Below, one piece after another: positions 44,259 through 57,737 of a stretch of DNA of 64,000 bases. The first letter of the stretch is position 1. Each line of letters opens with the position of its first letter. This stretch comes from Bradyrhizobium sp. CB1650 (GTDB lineage: Bacteria; Pseudomonadota; Alphaproteobacteria; Rhizobiales; Xanthobacteraceae), in contig NZ_CP121695.1 in NCBI RefSeq assembly GCF_029761915.1, positions 6,973,501 through 7,037,500 on the forward strand, read 5' to 3'. The position numbers and the translations under genes were made by a program. Under the pieces are notes generated by a model. The model was not told the DNA's origin. It did not search any database and saw nothing but the letters and a program-made list of their open reading frames with translations.

Positions 44259-45863
44259 ATGACCAACAACATGCACAACCTCACCCGCACCACCGATGAC
44301 GTCGTCATCGTCGGCGGCGGGCTTGCCGGACTGTTCTGTGCGCTGAAGCTGGCGCCGCGGCCGGTGACGCTGATCTCGGCAGCGCCGCTCGGACAGGGCG
44401 CATCGTCGGCCTGGGCGCAAGGCGGAATCGCCGCAGCGGTGGCCGAAGGCGACAGCCCCGAGGCGCATGCCGCCGATACCGTCGCGGTCGGCGGCGGCCT
44501 CGTCGACGAAGCGGTTGCGCTCGAGATCGCGCGCGAGGCCGGGCCGCGGATTCATGATCTGCTCGCTTACGGCGTGCCGTTCGATCGCGATCTCGAAGGC
44601 AAGCTCGCCGTCGGCCGCGAAGCCGCACATTCGGCGCGGCGCATCGTGCATGTGCGCGGCGACAGGGCGGGTGCAGCGATCATCGCAGCCTTGATTGAAG
44701 CCGTACGTCGCACGCCATCGATCCGCGTCCTCGAGGGCGTGGCTGCCGAAGCGTTGCTGACCGAGGACGGCGCCGTGACCGGCCTTCAGTTGCGGCAGAG
44801 CGCTGCGGCGGCACAGCCGACAGTCCTCGCCTCGCGTACGGTAGTCCTCGCGACGGGAGGTATCGGCCATCTCTATGCCGTCACCACCAACCCGGCCGAG
44901 GCCGGCGGATCGGGTCTTGCGATCGCCGCGCGCGCCGGTGCCGTGATCGCCGATCCCGAATTCGTGCAGTTCCACCCGACCGCGATCATGGTCGGTCGCG
45001 ATCCGGCGCCGCTGGCGACCGAAGCGCTGCGCGGCGAAGGCGCGACGCTGATCAACGGCAGCGGCGAGCGCTTCATGACAGCGCGCCATCCGCTCGCCGA
45101 GCTGGCGCCGCGTGACATCGTGGCCCGCGGCGTCTTCGCCGAGATCGCGGCCGGGCGCGGCGCATTCCTCGACGCACGGGAAGCGCTCGGCGCGCGCTTC
45201 GCCGAGAGATTTCCGACCGTGCATGCGAGCTGCATCGCCGCCGGCATCGATCCTGCCACGCAGGCAATCCCGATCGCACCGGCCGCGCACTACCACATGG
45301 GCGGCATCGCGGTTGACGCGCGCGGCCGCAGCTCGATCGACGGGCTCTGGGCCGGCGGCGAAGTATCGTCGACCGGGGCGCATGGCGCGAACCGGCTCGC
45401 CTCCAATTCGCTGCTGGAGGCGGTGGTCTATGCCGCGCGCATTGCCGACGACGTTGCCGGCTGTGCGATCCCCTCGCCCGCCCGCCTTCCGGACGTGCTG
45501 GTGACGCCGCGCGCCGGCACGGCGGATGCTGCGGCCGTGAAGCGGCTGCGGGCGATCATGAGCTCTCGGGTCGGTGTGATCCGCAACCGTGACGGCCTCG
45601 CGGAAGCGGTGCGTCACTTTGGGGCGCTCGAACGCGAGGCCACGAGCGTCGCGCTGCGCAACATGGCGACGGCAGCCCTGCTGGTGGCGGCCGCGGCGTG
45701 GACCCGACGCGAAAGCCGCGGCGCACATTTCCGCTCAGATCATCCGGCAGACGTTGCCTCACACGCTGAGCGAACCATGACCACGCTCACAGCGGCGCGC
45801 GAGGTGGCCGACAACCTCGCCGAACGTCCACTGCCGCGAACCGCGCAACCCATGATCGCCTGA
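44259..45863 (+). CDS. nadB: L-aspartate oxidase
   Basis: FAD enzyme that oxidises L-aspartate to iminoaspartate for quinolinate synthase. The 534-residue protein has [18 protein letters not shown] (Rossmann FAD site), [83 protein letters not shown] and [19 protein letters not shown]. The C-terminus is longer and less conserved than in E. coli. AGAGG precedes the ATG at 44259. Confidence 0.95.
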   Translation: MTNNMHNLTRTTDDVVIVGGGLAGLFCALKLAPRPVTLISAAPLGQGASSAWAQGGIAAAVAEGDSPEAHAADTVAVGGGLVDEAVALEIAREAGPRIHDLLAYGVPFDRDLEGKLAVGREAAHSARRIVHVRGDRAGAAIIAALIEAVRRTPSIRVLEGVAAEALLTEDGAVTGLQLRQSAAAAQPTVLASRTVVLATGGIGHLYAVTTNPAEAGGSGLAIAARAGAVIADPEFVQFHPTAIMVGRDPAPLATEALRGEGATLINGSGERFMTARHPLAELAPRDIVARGVFAEIAAGRGAFLDAREALGARFAERFPTVHASCIAAGIDPATQAIPIAPAAHYHMGGIAVDARGRSSIDGLWAGGEVSSTGAHGANRLASNSLLEAVVYAARIADDVAGCAIPSPARLPDVLVTPRAGTADAAAVKRLRAIMSSRVGVIRNRDGLAEAVRHFGALEREATSVALRNMATAALLVAAAAWTRRESRGAHFRSDHPADVASHAERTMTTLTAAREVADNLAERPLPRTAQPMIA

Positions 45864-45874
45864 ACGGAGCCTCC

Positions 45875-46753
45875 ATGATCACGCCTACGTCTCTGCTCAA
45901 TCCCGACGCCTTCCTCTCGCCGCTCGCAATCGACGACGCCGTGCATCGCGCTCTCGACGAGGACCTTGGCCGCGCCGGCGACATCACCTCGCTTGCGACG
46001 ATTCCCGAGGCCACGACGGCGCAGGCGATCCTGGTCGCACGCCAATCCGGCGTGATCGCCGGACTGCCGCTGGCGCTCGCGACCTTGCAAAAGCTCTCGC
46101 CCGCTATCGAAGTACGGGCGCATGTCCGCGACGCCGCGCGCGTCGCCCGCGGGCAGCACGTGCTGACGATCACCGGGCCCGCGCGCGCCGTTCTCACGGC
46201 AGAACGGACCGCGCTGAACTTCGTCGGCCGCCTGTCCGGTATCGCGACGCTCACGGCCGACTACGTCGCCCGTACCGAAGGCACCAAGATGCGCATTTGC
46301 TGCACGCGAAAAACCACGCCCGGATTGCGGGCGCTGGAGAAATACGCCGTGCGCTGCGGCGGCGGCTTCAATCACCGCTTCGGCCTGGACGATGCGATCC
46401 TGATCAAGGACAACCACGTCGCGGTCGCCGGCGGCATCGGCCCGGTGCTGGAGCGCGCCCGCACTCATGCGGGTCATCTCGTGAAGATCGAGATCGAGGT
46501 CGACACGCTCACGCAGCTCCGCGAGGTGCTGGACAGCGGACTTGCCGACGCCGTGCTGCTCGACAACATGGACCTCGCAACGCTGAGCGAGGCGGTCGAG
46601 CTTGCAGCCGGCCGCGTCGTGCTGGAGGCGTCCGGCGGCGTCACGCTGGAGTCGATCGCAGCGATCGCAGCGACCGGCGTCGACTACGCCTCGTCAGGCG
46701 CGCTGACGCATTCGGCGCCGAATTTCGACTGTGCGCTGGATATCGAGGCGTAA
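45875..46753 (+). CDS. nadC: Nicotinate-nucleotide pyrophosphorylase (carboxylating)
   Basis: Converts quinolinate and PRPP to nicotinate mononucleotide. The 292-residue product has [73 protein letters not shown] and [10 protein letters not shown], the quinolinate/PRPP-binding set. It lies 11 bp after nadB, completing the nadABC operon; a palindromic repeat 12 bp downstream could end the transcript. Confidence 0.95.
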   Translation: MITPTSLLNPDAFLSPLAIDDAVHRALDEDLGRAGDITSLATIPEATTAQAILVARQSGVIAGLPLALATLQKLSPAIEVRAHVRDAARVARGQHVLTITGPARAVLTAERTALNFVGRLSGIATLTADYVARTEGTKMRICCTRKTTPGLRALEKYAVRCGGGFNHRFGLDDAILIKDNHVAVAGGIGPVLERARTHAGHLVKIEIEVDTLTQLREVLDSGLADAVLLDNMDLATLSEAVELAAGRVVLEASGGVTLESIAAIAATGVDYASSGALTHSAPNFDCALDIEA

Positions 46754-46765
46754 TTTAGGCTGCTC

Positions 46766-46904
46766 CCTCTCCCCGCTTGCGGGGAGAGGGCTGGGGTGAG
46801 GGGGAGTCTCCACAAGGACGGTGAGGGCTGGACTCGCGGAAAGTCCCCCTCACCCGGATCGCATCTTCGATGCGATCCGACCTCTCCCCGCAAGCGGGGA
46901 GAGG
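46766..46904. repeat. Long palindromic repeat, 'cctctccccgcttgcgggg' family, copy 3
   Basis: 24-nt arms (46766-46789 and 46881-46904) are perfect reverse complements, with an internal ATCGCATCTTCGATGCGAT hairpin. It separates the convergent nadC and sleB-like genes. Confidence 0.9.
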
Positions 46905-46913
46905 TAAGGTAAA

Positions 46914-48368
46914 CTACCGCCGCTCAGTCGCGCCCATCTCGGCCGAGCTCTTCGCTTCCTGGGCGAGCTCGGCGGAGAGCGCCGCCGTCTGCGCCGGCGA
47001 GCCCCAGCTCGGCTCCTCGCTGCCGTCGCCCCAGGCGCGCGGCCGATAGAAGGTGTGCACCCCGAACTTGTACGTCTTCTTCATCTCGGCGACCCAGGAC
47101 GGGCGCACCCAGTAGGCATGGTAGTGCGTGGATTTGCCGACCTCGGGCAGCCAGACCTGGCCGTCCAGCGTCGCCTTCGCGATCTTCCTTGCGCGCTCCC
47201 ACATCTCGGGCTCGCGGATCACGTCGGGATTGTTGTCGCAGGCGAAGGTGAACTGGCAGGCGAAGTGGCGGTACTTGTTCTGATAGACCACGCCACACAC
47301 GGTGTCCGGATATTTGCCGGAGAACACCCGGTTCATCACGACCTGTGCTACCGCGATCTGTCCGCGCACGGCTTCGCCGCGGGATTCGAAGTAGACGGCT
47401 TCGGCAAGACACTTCTCCGATTTCGCGCGCGACTTCTCGTCGAGCGCGAGCCGCTCGGCCGGGGATTTTGCGCGCTGGTTGTCGGCATTGACCTCGCCCT
47501 TCGGCGCGACGCTCTCGCCGCTCTCGGTTACCGTCGCAATGTCCTCCGACGGCGGCGGCAGCGCGGCCATCACCTTCATGTCGGGGTCGGGCACCACGAT
47601 CAGCGGCTCGGCACCGGGCTGCCAACTCTCGATGCTCTCGAGGCTGCCGCCGAGCGAGGAACTGCCGAAAAAGAGGTTTGACGTCTTCACGCTGAAGGGA
47701 TCGCGCGACGGTGCGGCCGCCACCGGAGCCTGCTTCAGCGCGTCAAGCGGCTGAGCGGCCAGCGACAGCGCGGCATCGCCGGCTTTCGGCGGGTTTGAAT
47801 ATTGCGGCAGCGGCGGCGCGCGCATCGCCTCCTGGAGCTCGGGGTCGAGTGCGGCCGCAGACTCCGGCGACATCGGCTGCGGCAGCGCCGCGGTCTTGGC
47901 GCCGAACACCGAGCTGTTCGACGTCGCAGGATCCTGCTGCGCGGGTGCGATCAGCGGCGCCGTCGTTTCGGGAACCGACGCCGGCGCTGCGGTAACGAGA
48001 CGATCACCCTTCAGCGAGCGGTCGACCTTGGGAAACTCGGAGGCTTGATAGCGCGGCGGCGCCTGCAGCGCCGGATTGCGCCTGATCGCTCCGGTGATGT
48101 CGCGGCCATCGAGGCTTGCGAGGCGATACATCGCGCTCTGCGGCGCGGATGTTCCGATCGGACGGGCGAAGCTGTAAGTGGCGAGCTGGATCGAGGATGC
48201 CGCCGAAAACACCTGCTTCTGCCAGCGCTCGGCGACGCCGGGCTGGCGCGCCAGCAACGAGGCGATGTCCTGATAGCCGATCTCTCTCGGCATCAATGCG
48301 AAGATGCAGAGACCGATGCCGAAGGACGCGAACCGCGCGCCCTTCGGATGGTTACGCAACACAAACAT
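46914..48368 (-). CDS. Cell wall hydrolase, SleB family
   Basis: The 484-residue protein has an N-terminal signal anchor (FASFGIGLCIFALM, about 14-28), a long low-complexity Pro/Ala-rich region (about 90-300), and a C-terminal Hydrolase_2/SleB domain from about 315 (KCLAEAVYFESRGEAVRGQI and AVAQVVMNRVFSGKYPDTVC, then FTFACDNNPDVI, THYHAYWVRPSWV) with the catalytic Glu of ESRGE. It presumably cleaves peptidoglycan in the envelope. ATG at 48368 is used; a GTG four codons earlier is possible. Long unstructured linker may reach the wall. Confidence 0.88.
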   Translation of the reverse strand: MFVLRNHPKGARFASFGIGLCIFALMPREIGYQDIASLLARQPGVAERWQKQVFSAASSIQLATYSFARPIGTSAPQSAMYRLASLDGRDITGAIRRNPALQAPPRYQASEFPKVDRSLKGDRLVTAAPASVPETTAPLIAPAQQDPATSNSSVFGAKTAALPQPMSPESAAALDPELQEAMRAPPLPQYSNPPKAGDAALSLAAQPLDALKQAPVAAAPSRDPFSVKTSNLFFGSSSLGGSLESIESWQPGAEPLIVVPDPDMKVMAALPPPSEDIATVTESGESVAPKGEVNADNQRAKSPAERLALDEKSRAKSEKCLAEAVYFESRGEAVRGQIAVAQVVMNRVFSGKYPDTVCGVVYQNKYRHFACQFTFACDNNPDVIREPEMWERARKIAKATLDGQVWLPEVGKSTHYHAYWVRPSWVAEMKKTYKFGVHTFYRPRAWGDGSEEPSWGSPAQTAALSAELAQEAKSSAEMGATERR

Positions 48369-48380
48369 CGATACGCCCAC

Positions 48381-48910
48381 GCAACGCTTACGCTCGTTTG
48401 ATCGAAGTCAGTACATCCGTGCAATTCGATCTTTATCGTCAGTATCCAATTTAGGTTGCCGGGGCGTTAATTGACGTTGCTCGTGTAACACACTCAAGCA
48501 ATCGCAGGTGTTTTCACGGAATGATCGATAGCGTTGGTAAATGCGGGCTCACGTGAAGCGGTAAACATTCGGTCAACGCGCATGGTGAAGGAACCCTTGA
48601 TGGCGCGTGCCATTATGGGACGCGCGCGATTCCGTGGTCGCAACAACAACCGCCGTCATGCTCCGGCTTGGCCGGGGCATCCAGTATGCCGCGGCCTCTC
48701 CGTATCCTCGCGCTGCCTCTGGAATGCTGGATCGCCCGCTCCAGTGCGCAATTGCGCACAAGGCGGGCGATGAGAGAGAGTGGCGGGTTGCGTACAACAA
48801 TTGCGTCATTGCGAGCGTAGCGAAGCAATCCAGAGTCCCTCCGCGGAGACAGTCTGGATTGCTTCTTTGCGCTCGCAATGACGAAGTGGAAATAGCGTCG
48901 CCAAAAATGA
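48381..48910. other. Non-coding stretch upstream of sleB: repeats and possible promoter
   Basis: About 530 bp with no supported gene. It contains a GC-rich repeat (about 48656-48774: ATGCTCCGGCTTGGCCGGGG ... CATCC-type, with a GCGCAATTGCGC palindrome at 48750-48761) and the 'cgtcattgcgagcg' palindrome at 48804-48883. AT-rich sequence near 48420-48550 is the probable sleB promoter region, but no clear -35/-10 was found. Confidence 0.6.
48804..48883. repeat. Long palindrome, 'cgtcattgcgagcg' family, copy 3
   Basis: 31-nt arms (48804-48834 and 48853-48883) complementary with a few mismatches (TTCTTTGCGC in the right arm); same element as at 13280 and 29009. Confidence 0.9.
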
Positions 48911-48937
48911 AAGAGGCGGGGTTCGGCCCCGCCTCTT
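48911..48937 (-). terminator. Terminator of ppdK
   Basis: AAGAGGCGGGG / CCCCGCCTCTT, an 11-bp perfect stem with loop of 5, 27 bp past the ppdK stop on the minus strand, followed there by T-rich TCATTTTTGG. Confidence 0.8.
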
Positions 48938-48963
48938 CACACTCTCAATATTTCAACTCGCGC

Positions 48964-51849
<2,886 letters not shown>

Positions 51850-51945
51850 AGCTTGCACACAACCTGCGAGAGGGAAGGGAAATCGCGGGCCTTACACCAT
51901 TTTGGGCGGGCCCGCGCAAGTCGAACAGTTCCGGAAAATGAACGC

Positions 51946-52101
51946 CTAGAGATGGAGCCACTTCAGGAGCCCGAGCCCGATCGCGCCGTTTACGATGAGG
52001 AAGATCGCGACGATGAGGTTGAGAAGCCGCGGCATGATCAGGATGAGCACGCCCGCAATCAACGACAGGATCGGCGAAATGTGGGCGACGGTGATGTGCA
52101 T
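51946..52101 (-). CDS. DUF3096 small membrane protein
   Basis: A 51-residue protein, MHITVAHISPILSLIAGVLI and on to GLLKWLHL, with two hydrophobic helices separated by MPRLLN. The HISPILSLIAG segment is diagnostic of DUF3096. Too short for routine ORF lists. Start ATG at 52101, stop at 51946. Function unknown; inner membrane. Confidence 0.85.
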   Translation of the reverse strand: MHITVAHISPILSLIAGVLILIMPRLLNLIVAIFLIVNGAIGLGLLKWLHL

Positions 52102-52331
52102 GAATTATCTTTCTGTGCGTGGGACGTGAGACGAATCGCGGGCGGATCATAGCCGGGCGGGTTCCGCGAGTAGAGACGCGTTGAGGCCGTCGCAAGTTCC
52201 CGCCCTCATGAAAACTGCCTGAAATTGCCGCGAATGCGGCGGCGCATTTCTCGGAACATTGCCATGGCGCATGCATTGGCAACCGGTTGCGCCAATGGCG
52301 CTTCCCGAAATTCACGTCGAAGGAGTTCTCC

Positions 52332-52676
52332 ATGCGGAACAGGATTCTTGCTCTTGCAGCGCTCGCGGCCGCGATCGGCTCGCCCGTCGCGGCGCAGGCG
52401 CAAACGGTGGGACGCGCTCCTGCCGTGGTCGACAGTGCCCCGACCATCGCGGTCGAGCAGCGGCCGGCCTTCCGCTCATATGTGACCGAGCAACGCGTGC
52501 CGACCTTTACCGTGCCCGATCGCATCGTGGTCGGTGCCACCTTACCCGAAAGCGGTGTGACCTATTATGACGTGCCGCAACGTTTCGGCGCGACGACCTA
52601 CCGCTACACCGTCGTGAACGGCGAGACCGTGCTGGTTGAGCCGCGTTCGCGGCGCATCGTCGAGGTGCTGGACTAG
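52332..52676 (+). CDS. DUF1236 exported protein
   Basis: A 114-residue protein with signal peptide (MRNRILALAALAAAIGSPVA, cleaved after AQA) and a DUF1236 C-terminus: LPESGVTYYDVP then RYTVVNGETVLVEPRSRRIV. AAGGAG precedes the ATG at 52332; the longer frame to 52287 is not needed. Periplasmic; role unknown. A terminator follows 86 bp downstream. Confidence 0.87.
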   Translation: MRNRILALAALAAAIGSPVAAQAQTVGRAPAVVDSAPTIAVEQRPAFRSYVTEQRVPTFTVPDRIVVGATLPESGVTYYDVPQRFGATTYRYTVVNGETVLVEPRSRRIVEVLD

Positions 52677-52762
52677 CAACCTTTCACTCTCGATGTCCGG
52701 CGCGCCGATCGAGACTGGCGCGAGCATTGTTACAATCGGACATCAGGCCCTGCCCGGTCCTC

Positions 52763-52786
52763 CCCCCGCCGGGCGGGGCTTTTTTG
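52763..52786 (+). terminator. Rho-independent terminator of the DUF1236 gene
   Basis: CCCCGC-CGG-GCGGGG stem with loop of 3, then C and six T at 52780-52785. Downstream of the DUF1236 stop at 52676. Confidence 0.8.
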
Positions 52787-52803
52787 CGCTTCAATAACAG
52801 CCC

Positions 52804-52919
52804 TCATTCCGGGACAGGCCGAAGGCGTGGGCTATGATGCGCAATTGCGCATCTGAGAATCCATACTCACGATCGTGGTTATGGATTCCGGGCTCGCGCT
52901 TCGCGCGCCCCGGAATGAC
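52804..52919. repeat. Palindromic repeat, 'cattccggg' family
   Basis: Ends TCATTCCGGG (52804-52813) and CCGGAATGA, with inner GCGCAATTGCGC palindrome and ATCCATA...TATGGAT arms. It separates the DUF1236 terminator from the glyS stop. Confidence 0.75.
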
Positions 52920-52945
52920 GGCATCAATTGCAGCAGGCCCGCGCT

Positions 52946-55045
52946 TCAATCCTGGATCTTCGAGAAGTCCGCGACCGCACGCGTGGCGCTGCGGATTTCG
53001 TTCAAAAGCTTCAACCTGTTCTCGCGCACCTTGGGATCGTCGTCATTGACGCGGACCTTGTCGAAGAAGGCATCGACCGGCGGACGCAGCTTTGCCATCG
53101 CGCTCATGGCGGCGGCAAAGTCTTCCTTGGCGACGGCGGCGTTTGCTTCCGCCTTCACCTCGTCGATTGCCTTGGCCAGCGCCTTCTCCTCGCGGAGGCT
53201 GTAGAGCGCAGCATCAGGTGCGCCGACGAAGCTGCGCTTGTCCTTCTTCTCCTCGATCGCAAGGATATTGCCGGCGCGCTTGGTGCCGGCGAGCAGGTTC
53301 TTGCCATCGTCGGTATCGAGGAATTTTCCGAGCGCCTCGACGCGGCGGATGATCATCAGGAGATCATCCTGACCGCCGAGCGCGAACACCGCGTCGACGA
53401 GATCGTGCCGCGCGCCCTGCTCGCGGAGCTGAACTTTCAGGCGGTCGGCGAAGAAGGCGAGCAGATCGCTCGGGATCTTCTGCGCGTCGGCCGACTTGAC
53501 CGATAAACCGGCAAGCGCGGACGCCGCCACGTTCAACAGCGAGAGCCGCAGCGCGTTCTCCGCGATCAACCGGATCACGCCCAATGCCGCGCGGCGCAGC
53601 GCATAAGGGTCCTTGCTTCCTGTCGGCTTTTCGTCGATCGCCCAGAAGCCGACGAGCGTATCGAGCTTGTCGGCGAGCGCCACCGCGACACTGACCGGAT
53701 CGGTCGGCACGCGATCGGCAGGGCCTTGCGGCTTGTAGTGCTCCTCGCAGGCGGCGGCGACGGAGGCATCTTCGCCCTGTGCGAGCGCGTAGTACCTACC
53801 CATCAGGCCCTGCACTTCCGGGAATTCGCCGACGACTTCGGTCAGCAGATCCGCTTTCGCCAGATGCGCGGCGCGCTTGGCTTTGGCGACATCGGCGCCG
53901 ACCAGCGCGGCGATATCGGCGGTGAGACGCTCGATGCGCTTGATGCGCTCCGCTTGCGTGCCGAGCTTCTCGTGGAACACGATCTGCTCGAACTTCGGCA
54001 GGCGATCCTCGAGCCTGGTCTTGAGGTCCGTCTCGTAGAAGAACTTCGCGTCCGACAGGCGCGCGCGGATCACGCGCTCGTTGCCGGCGATGATGGTCTT
54101 GCCGCCATCGGTCGCCTCGATATTGGCGGCCAGGATGAACTTGTTGGCGAGCTTGCCCGTCTTTGGGTCGCTGACCACGAAGCATTTCTGGTTGTTGCGA
54201 ATGGTGGCGCGGATCACCTCCGCAGGCGTCGCCAAAAATTCCTGATCGAACGAGCCCATCAGCACGACCGGCCATTCGACGAGCCCTGCGACCTCGTCGA
54301 GCAGGTTCTGGTCCTCGACGAGTTCAAACCCTTGCGCGAAGGCAAGCTGCTTGGCGTCGGTCAGGATCGCGTCCTTGCGCCGCTCGGGGTCGAGCACGAC
54401 CTTCGCGTTCAGGAGCTTGGCTTCGTAGTCCTCGAAGCGGCGCACCTGAAACGCAGCAGGTGCGAGGAAGCGATGGCCGTAGGTCGTGTTGCCGGCCTCG
54501 ATGCCATCCACCGAGAACTTGACGACATCTGGCTCTTCGGTCTCGAGCCCGAACGTCGCGGTGATTGCGTGCAACGGACGCACCCAGTTGAGCGAGCCGG
54601 GTTTGGCCGAGCGCGCGCCCCAGCGCATGGATTTCGGCCAGGGGAAGGTACGGATGATCACCGGCAGGATCTCGGCGAGCACGTCGATGGCGGCGCGGCC
54701 GGGCTTCTCGATCAGCGCGATGTAGAAGTCGCCCTTCTTGTCGCTCTGGATCTTCGCTTCGCCGAGCGAGGCGAGTCCCGTGGCTTTCAGGAAGCCCTGG
54801 ATCGCGGGTTCGGGGCCGCCGACGCGCGGGCCGCGTCGCTCTTCCTTGAGATCGGGCTGACGCGCGGGGATGCCGTGCACGGTCAGCGCTAGGCGGCGCG
54901 GCGTCGCGAACGCCTTCGCGCCCTCATAGACGAGGCCCTCGGCCACGAGCTTGTCGGTGACCATGCGGCGCAGATCGTCGGCCGCCTTCGCCTGCATGCG
55001 CGCGGGAATTTCTTCCGAAAACAGTTCCAGCAACAAATCGGGCAT
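52946..55045 (-). CDS. glyS: Glycyl-tRNA synthetase beta subunit
   Basis: Beta subunit of the bacterial alpha2beta2 GlyRS. The 699 residues match the family; [20 protein letters not shown] is the canonical N-terminus, followed by [34 protein letters not shown] and [15 protein letters not shown], with a C-terminal anticodon-binding domain. ATG at 55045 overlaps the glyQ stop by one base (TGATG). Together with glyQ it forms an operon. Confidence 0.97.
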   Translation of the reverse strand: MPDLLLELFSEEIPARMQAKAADDLRRMVTDKLVAEGLVYEGAKAFATPRRLALTVHGIPARQPDLKEERRGPRVGGPEPAIQGFLKATGLASLGEAKIQSDKKGDFYIALIEKPGRAAIDVLAEILPVIIRTFPWPKSMRWGARSAKPGSLNWVRPLHAITATFGLETEEPDVVKFSVDGIEAGNTTYGHRFLAPAAFQVRRFEDYEAKLLNAKVVLDPERRKDAILTDAKQLAFAQGFELVEDQNLLDEVAGLVEWPVVLMGSFDQEFLATPAEVIRATIRNNQKCFVVSDPKTGKLANKFILAANIEATDGGKTIIAGNERVIRARLSDAKFFYETDLKTRLEDRLPKFEQIVFHEKLGTQAERIKRIERLTADIAALVGADVAKAKRAAHLAKADLLTEVVGEFPEVQGLMGRYYALAQGEDASVAAACEEHYKPQGPADRVPTDPVSVAVALADKLDTLVGFWAIDEKPTGSKDPYALRRAALGVIRLIAENALRLSLLNVAASALAGLSVKSADAQKIPSDLLAFFADRLKVQLREQGARHDLVDAVFALGGQDDLLMIIRRVEALGKFLDTDDGKNLLAGTKRAGNILAIEEKKDKRSFVGAPDAALYSLREEKALAKAIDEVKAEANAAVAKEDFAAAMSAMAKLRPPVDAFFDKVRVNDDDPKVRENRLKLLNEIRSATRAVADFSKIQD

Positions 55046-55983
55046 CAGGCCGCTCCACCGGCTTCGGTGTGCATCCAGGCTTCGCCGCAGGCTTTGGCCA
55101 GCTCGCGCACCCGGAAGATGTAGCTCTGCCGCTCCGTTACCGAGATCACGCCGCGCGCATCGAGCAGGTTGAACACATGGCTCGCCTTGATGCACTGGTC
55201 ATAGGCAGGCAGTGCCATCAGGTGCTGCTTGCTGTTGCCGCCTTCGCGCCAGCCGGCGGCGAGATATTTCTTGCAGGCCTCCTCGGCCATCTTGAACTGC
55301 TCGAACAACATCGCCGTGTTGGCATATTCGAAGTTATGCCGCGAATATTCCTGCTCGGCCTGGAGGAAGACGTCGCCATAGGTGACCTTGTCCGCGCCGT
55401 CGCGGCCGTTGAAGTTGAGGTCGTAGACGCGGTCGACGCCCTGCACATACATCGCGAGGCGCTCGAGCCCGTAGGTGAGCTCGCCCGCGACCGGCGCGCA
55501 TTCGAAGCCCGCGACCTGCTGGAAGTAGGTGAACTGTGACACTTCCATGCCGTCGCACCAGCACTCCCAGCCGAGGCCCCAGGCGCCCAGCGTCGGGCTC
55601 TCCCAATCGTCCTCGACGAAGCGGATATCGTGCACGGCGGAATCGATGCCGATCGCGGCGAGCGACTTCAGGTACAGCTCCTGAAGGTTCGGCGGTGACG
55701 GCTTCATGATCACCTGGAACTGGTAGTAGTGCTGCATCCGGTTCGGATTCTCGCCGTAGCGGCCGTCCTTGGGCCGGCGCGAGGGCTGCACATAGGCGGC
55801 GTTCCAGGGTTTTGGCCCGAGCGCGCGCAGGGTGGTCGCCGGATGGAAGGTGCCCGCGCCCATCTCCATGTCGTAGGGCTGCAGGATCACGCAGCCCTGC
55901 TCGGCCCAGAACCGCTGGAGCGCGAGGATGAAGCCCTGGAACGAGCGTTCCGGGCGCATATGGGCGGGCAATGAGGCGTCCAT
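55045..55983 (-). CDS. glyQ: Glycyl-tRNA synthetase alpha subunit
   Basis: Catalytic subunit of glycyl-tRNA synthetase. The 312-residue product has [80 protein letters not shown] and [17 protein letters not shown], all GlyQ hallmarks. The ATG at 55983 ([17 protein letters not shown]) is taken; the longer frame to 56079 is unlike GlyQ and the Shine-Dalgarno is weak. Directly coupled to glyS. Confidence 0.95.
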   Translation of the reverse strand: MDASLPAHMRPERSFQGFILALQRFWAEQGCVILQPYDMEMGAGTFHPATTLRALGPKPWNAAYVQPSRRPKDGRYGENPNRMQHYYQFQVIMKPSPPNLQELYLKSLAAIGIDSAVHDIRFVEDDWESPTLGAWGLGWECWCDGMEVSQFTYFQQVAGFECAPVAGELTYGLERLAMYVQGVDRVYDLNFNGRDGADKVTYGDVFLQAEQEYSRHNFEYANTAMLFEQFKMAEEACKKYLAAGWREGGNSKQHLMALPAYDQCIKASHVFNLLDARGVISVTERQSYIFRVRELAKACGEAWMHTEAGGAA

Positions 55984-56084
55984 CGTCAGATCGGGCTCTC
56001 GCGGGGGGTTTGAATCGCGCGGGACCGTATCGACGGCGGGGATGGGAATCAAGGCAAAGGGGGCTGAGAAACGGCCCAACTTCC

Positions 56085-56207
56085 GTCATGCCCGGGCATA
56101 GCCGTCCGAAGGACGGCGTCGCTTCCGCTCGCCTATGTCCCGGGCATCCACGTTCTTCGTGAGGTGACAAGGGCGTGGATGGCCGGGACAAGCCCGGCCA
56201 TGACGAG
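56085..56207. repeat. Palindromic repeat, 'catgcccggg' family
   Basis: GTCATGCCCGGGCAT near the left and GGCCGGGACAAGCCCGGCCA near the right, with CCGTCCGAAGGACGG in the middle. Part of the same family as 61344-61421. Confidence 0.65.
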
Positions 56208-56216
56208 CGCAAGCAG

Positions 56217-56408
56217 CTAGCCCGGGCGATAGGCTCCGGTCACGGGGTCACGCTTCAGCGTCTGGATTTCCCCCATGCGGGCCGATTCGGCGACACGCGA
56301 CAGGCGCATCTCCTCCAGCTCCTGGTTGATCCGGATAGCGGTCTTGTAGGCCCAGCGGACCACGGCAAGTCCGCCCAGGACGCCCGCGAATGCGACGAAC
56401 GGCGGCAT
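56217..56408 (-). CDS. Small hypothetical membrane protein
   Basis: From ATG at 56408 (AAGGA seven bases upstream) a 63-residue protein with one hydrophobic helix (PPFVAFAGVLGGLAVVRWAY, residues 2-21) and a charged helical tail ending TLKRDPVTGAYRPG. A TTG further upstream could add MNKDRP. Function unknown; likely inner-membrane anchored. Confidence 0.7.
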   Translation of the reverse strand: MPPFVAFAGVLGGLAVVRWAYKTAIRINQELEEMRLSRVAESARMGEIQTLKRDPVTGAYRPG

Positions 56409-56512
56409 CGGTCGATCCTTGTTCAATGCTCAGCCCCCACATGCATTCTCGCGCAGACGGGCCTGCGCTGCAATTGGCTTGCTGTGGACCAAATGGCGCG
56501 GGGTGACGACCT

Positions 56513-57421
56513 CTAGAACCCGAATTTCGCCCAAATCGCCCTGGTTTCCAGCGCCGAAATCAGCTCGTCCGGCAGTCCCGCCACCGATTCCATGGCCGAA
56601 AGCTGGCCTGCGCCCGGCGCTTTCCGCCCGAAAAGGCCGGAGAGCAGCCCAGTCGGCTGCGCGATCACGGGGGTGAGAACCTTCTCGCCGTAGCGGGCAC
56701 GAAGAGTTGAGCGGAGATCGCCGATGCCATCGGCCAGCCCCAGCGTGATTGCGCTCTCGCCGGCCCAGTACTCGCCGGTGAACAGGGTATCGTCCGCACC
56801 CTTCAGCCGCGCGCCGCGGCTTCCCTTCACCAGCGCAATGAAGATGTCGTGGATCTCGCGCTGAATCGATTTGAGCCGCGCCACGTCATCGGGGTTTTCC
56901 GGGAGGAACGGATCGAGCATCGCCTTATGCGCACCGGCGGTGTAGAGGCGCCGCTCGATGCCGAGCCGCTTGATCGCCTCCTGGAAGCCGAAGCTGCCGC
57001 CGACCACGCCGATCGAGCCGAGGATCGAGGAGGGATCGCAGAAGATCTCGTCGCCCGCACAGGCGATCATGTAGCCGCCGGAGGCCGCGACGTCCTCGAC
57101 GAACACCAGCACCGGCAGCTTCTTCTCCGCCGCGAGCTGCTTGATGCGCAGGAATATCTGGCGCGACTGCACCGGCGAGCCGCCGGGCGAATTGATCACC
57201 AGCGCCACCGCCTTGGCATTGCGATACGCGAAGGCGCGCTCCAGCACCCGGGCAACGCCCGCGAGCGTCATGCCCGGACGCAGCGGCGTCACGGCGCCGA
57301 TGACGCCCGACAGCCGCACCACCGGCACGACCGCCGCACCGGGGCGAAAGCGCGCCGGCAGATATTGCATCAGTTTGTCGGCCAGGCCGGAGCCTCCGCG
57401 ATCGTTCAATTGCTCGGCCAT
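56513..57421 (-). CDS. S49 family peptidase (SppA/SohB-like)
   Basis: Serine-lysine peptidase. The 302-residue protein has INSPGGSPVQSRQIF near 77-91, the catalytic serine in DVAASGGYMIACAGDEIF (Ser about 114) and a likely Lys in the GARLKGADDTLFTGEYW region, plus GSIGVVGGSF. It has no signal peptide or anchor, so it resembles the soluble half-length SppA-like form rather than membrane SppA. GAGG precedes ATG 57421. Likely degrades peptides or signal sequences. Confidence 0.88.
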   Translation of the reverse strand: MAEQLNDRGGSGLADKLMQYLPARFRPGAAVVPVVRLSGVIGAVTPLRPGMTLAGVARVLERAFAYRNAKAVALVINSPGGSPVQSRQIFLRIKQLAAEKKLPVLVFVEDVAASGGYMIACAGDEIFCDPSSILGSIGVVGGSFGFQEAIKRLGIERRLYTAGAHKAMLDPFLPENPDDVARLKSIQREIHDIFIALVKGSRGARLKGADDTLFTGEYWAGESAITLGLADGIGDLRSTLRARYGEKVLTPVIAQPTGLLSGLFGRKAPGAGQLSAMESVAGLPDELISALETRAIWAKFGF

Positions 57422-57737
57422 GCCGTTACCTCACAGTCGTCTGTACCGAACAATAGTGATCGGCTTGCCTTGCCGGACATCCGGTCGACGACGGGGTTCC
57501 CATTGGCATATTTATGTCGGCATCCCAAGCGTACTCAACCCCGCAATCGGCAGGCTGCAGGGGCTGATAGCAGATGGTTTCGAAGCCGGAAAGAGAAGCA
57601 GGGTCCCCACCAGGGACCGGGAATGCCGCGTCCGGACGAGAATCGGGCTGCGGCAAACGAGCCGTCCAATCTGGCGCTGGTCGTCAAAAATGCTGCGCGG
57701 CGACGCGCGTGATTTGCGGCACGCGAGGGATCGATCG
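57422..57737. other. Intergenic stretch, no gene supported
   Basis: 316 bp between the S49 gene and the LysM-like gene on the same strand. Frames on both strands are short or lack ribosome-binding sites. I see no repeat, terminator or motif in it. Confidence 0.5.
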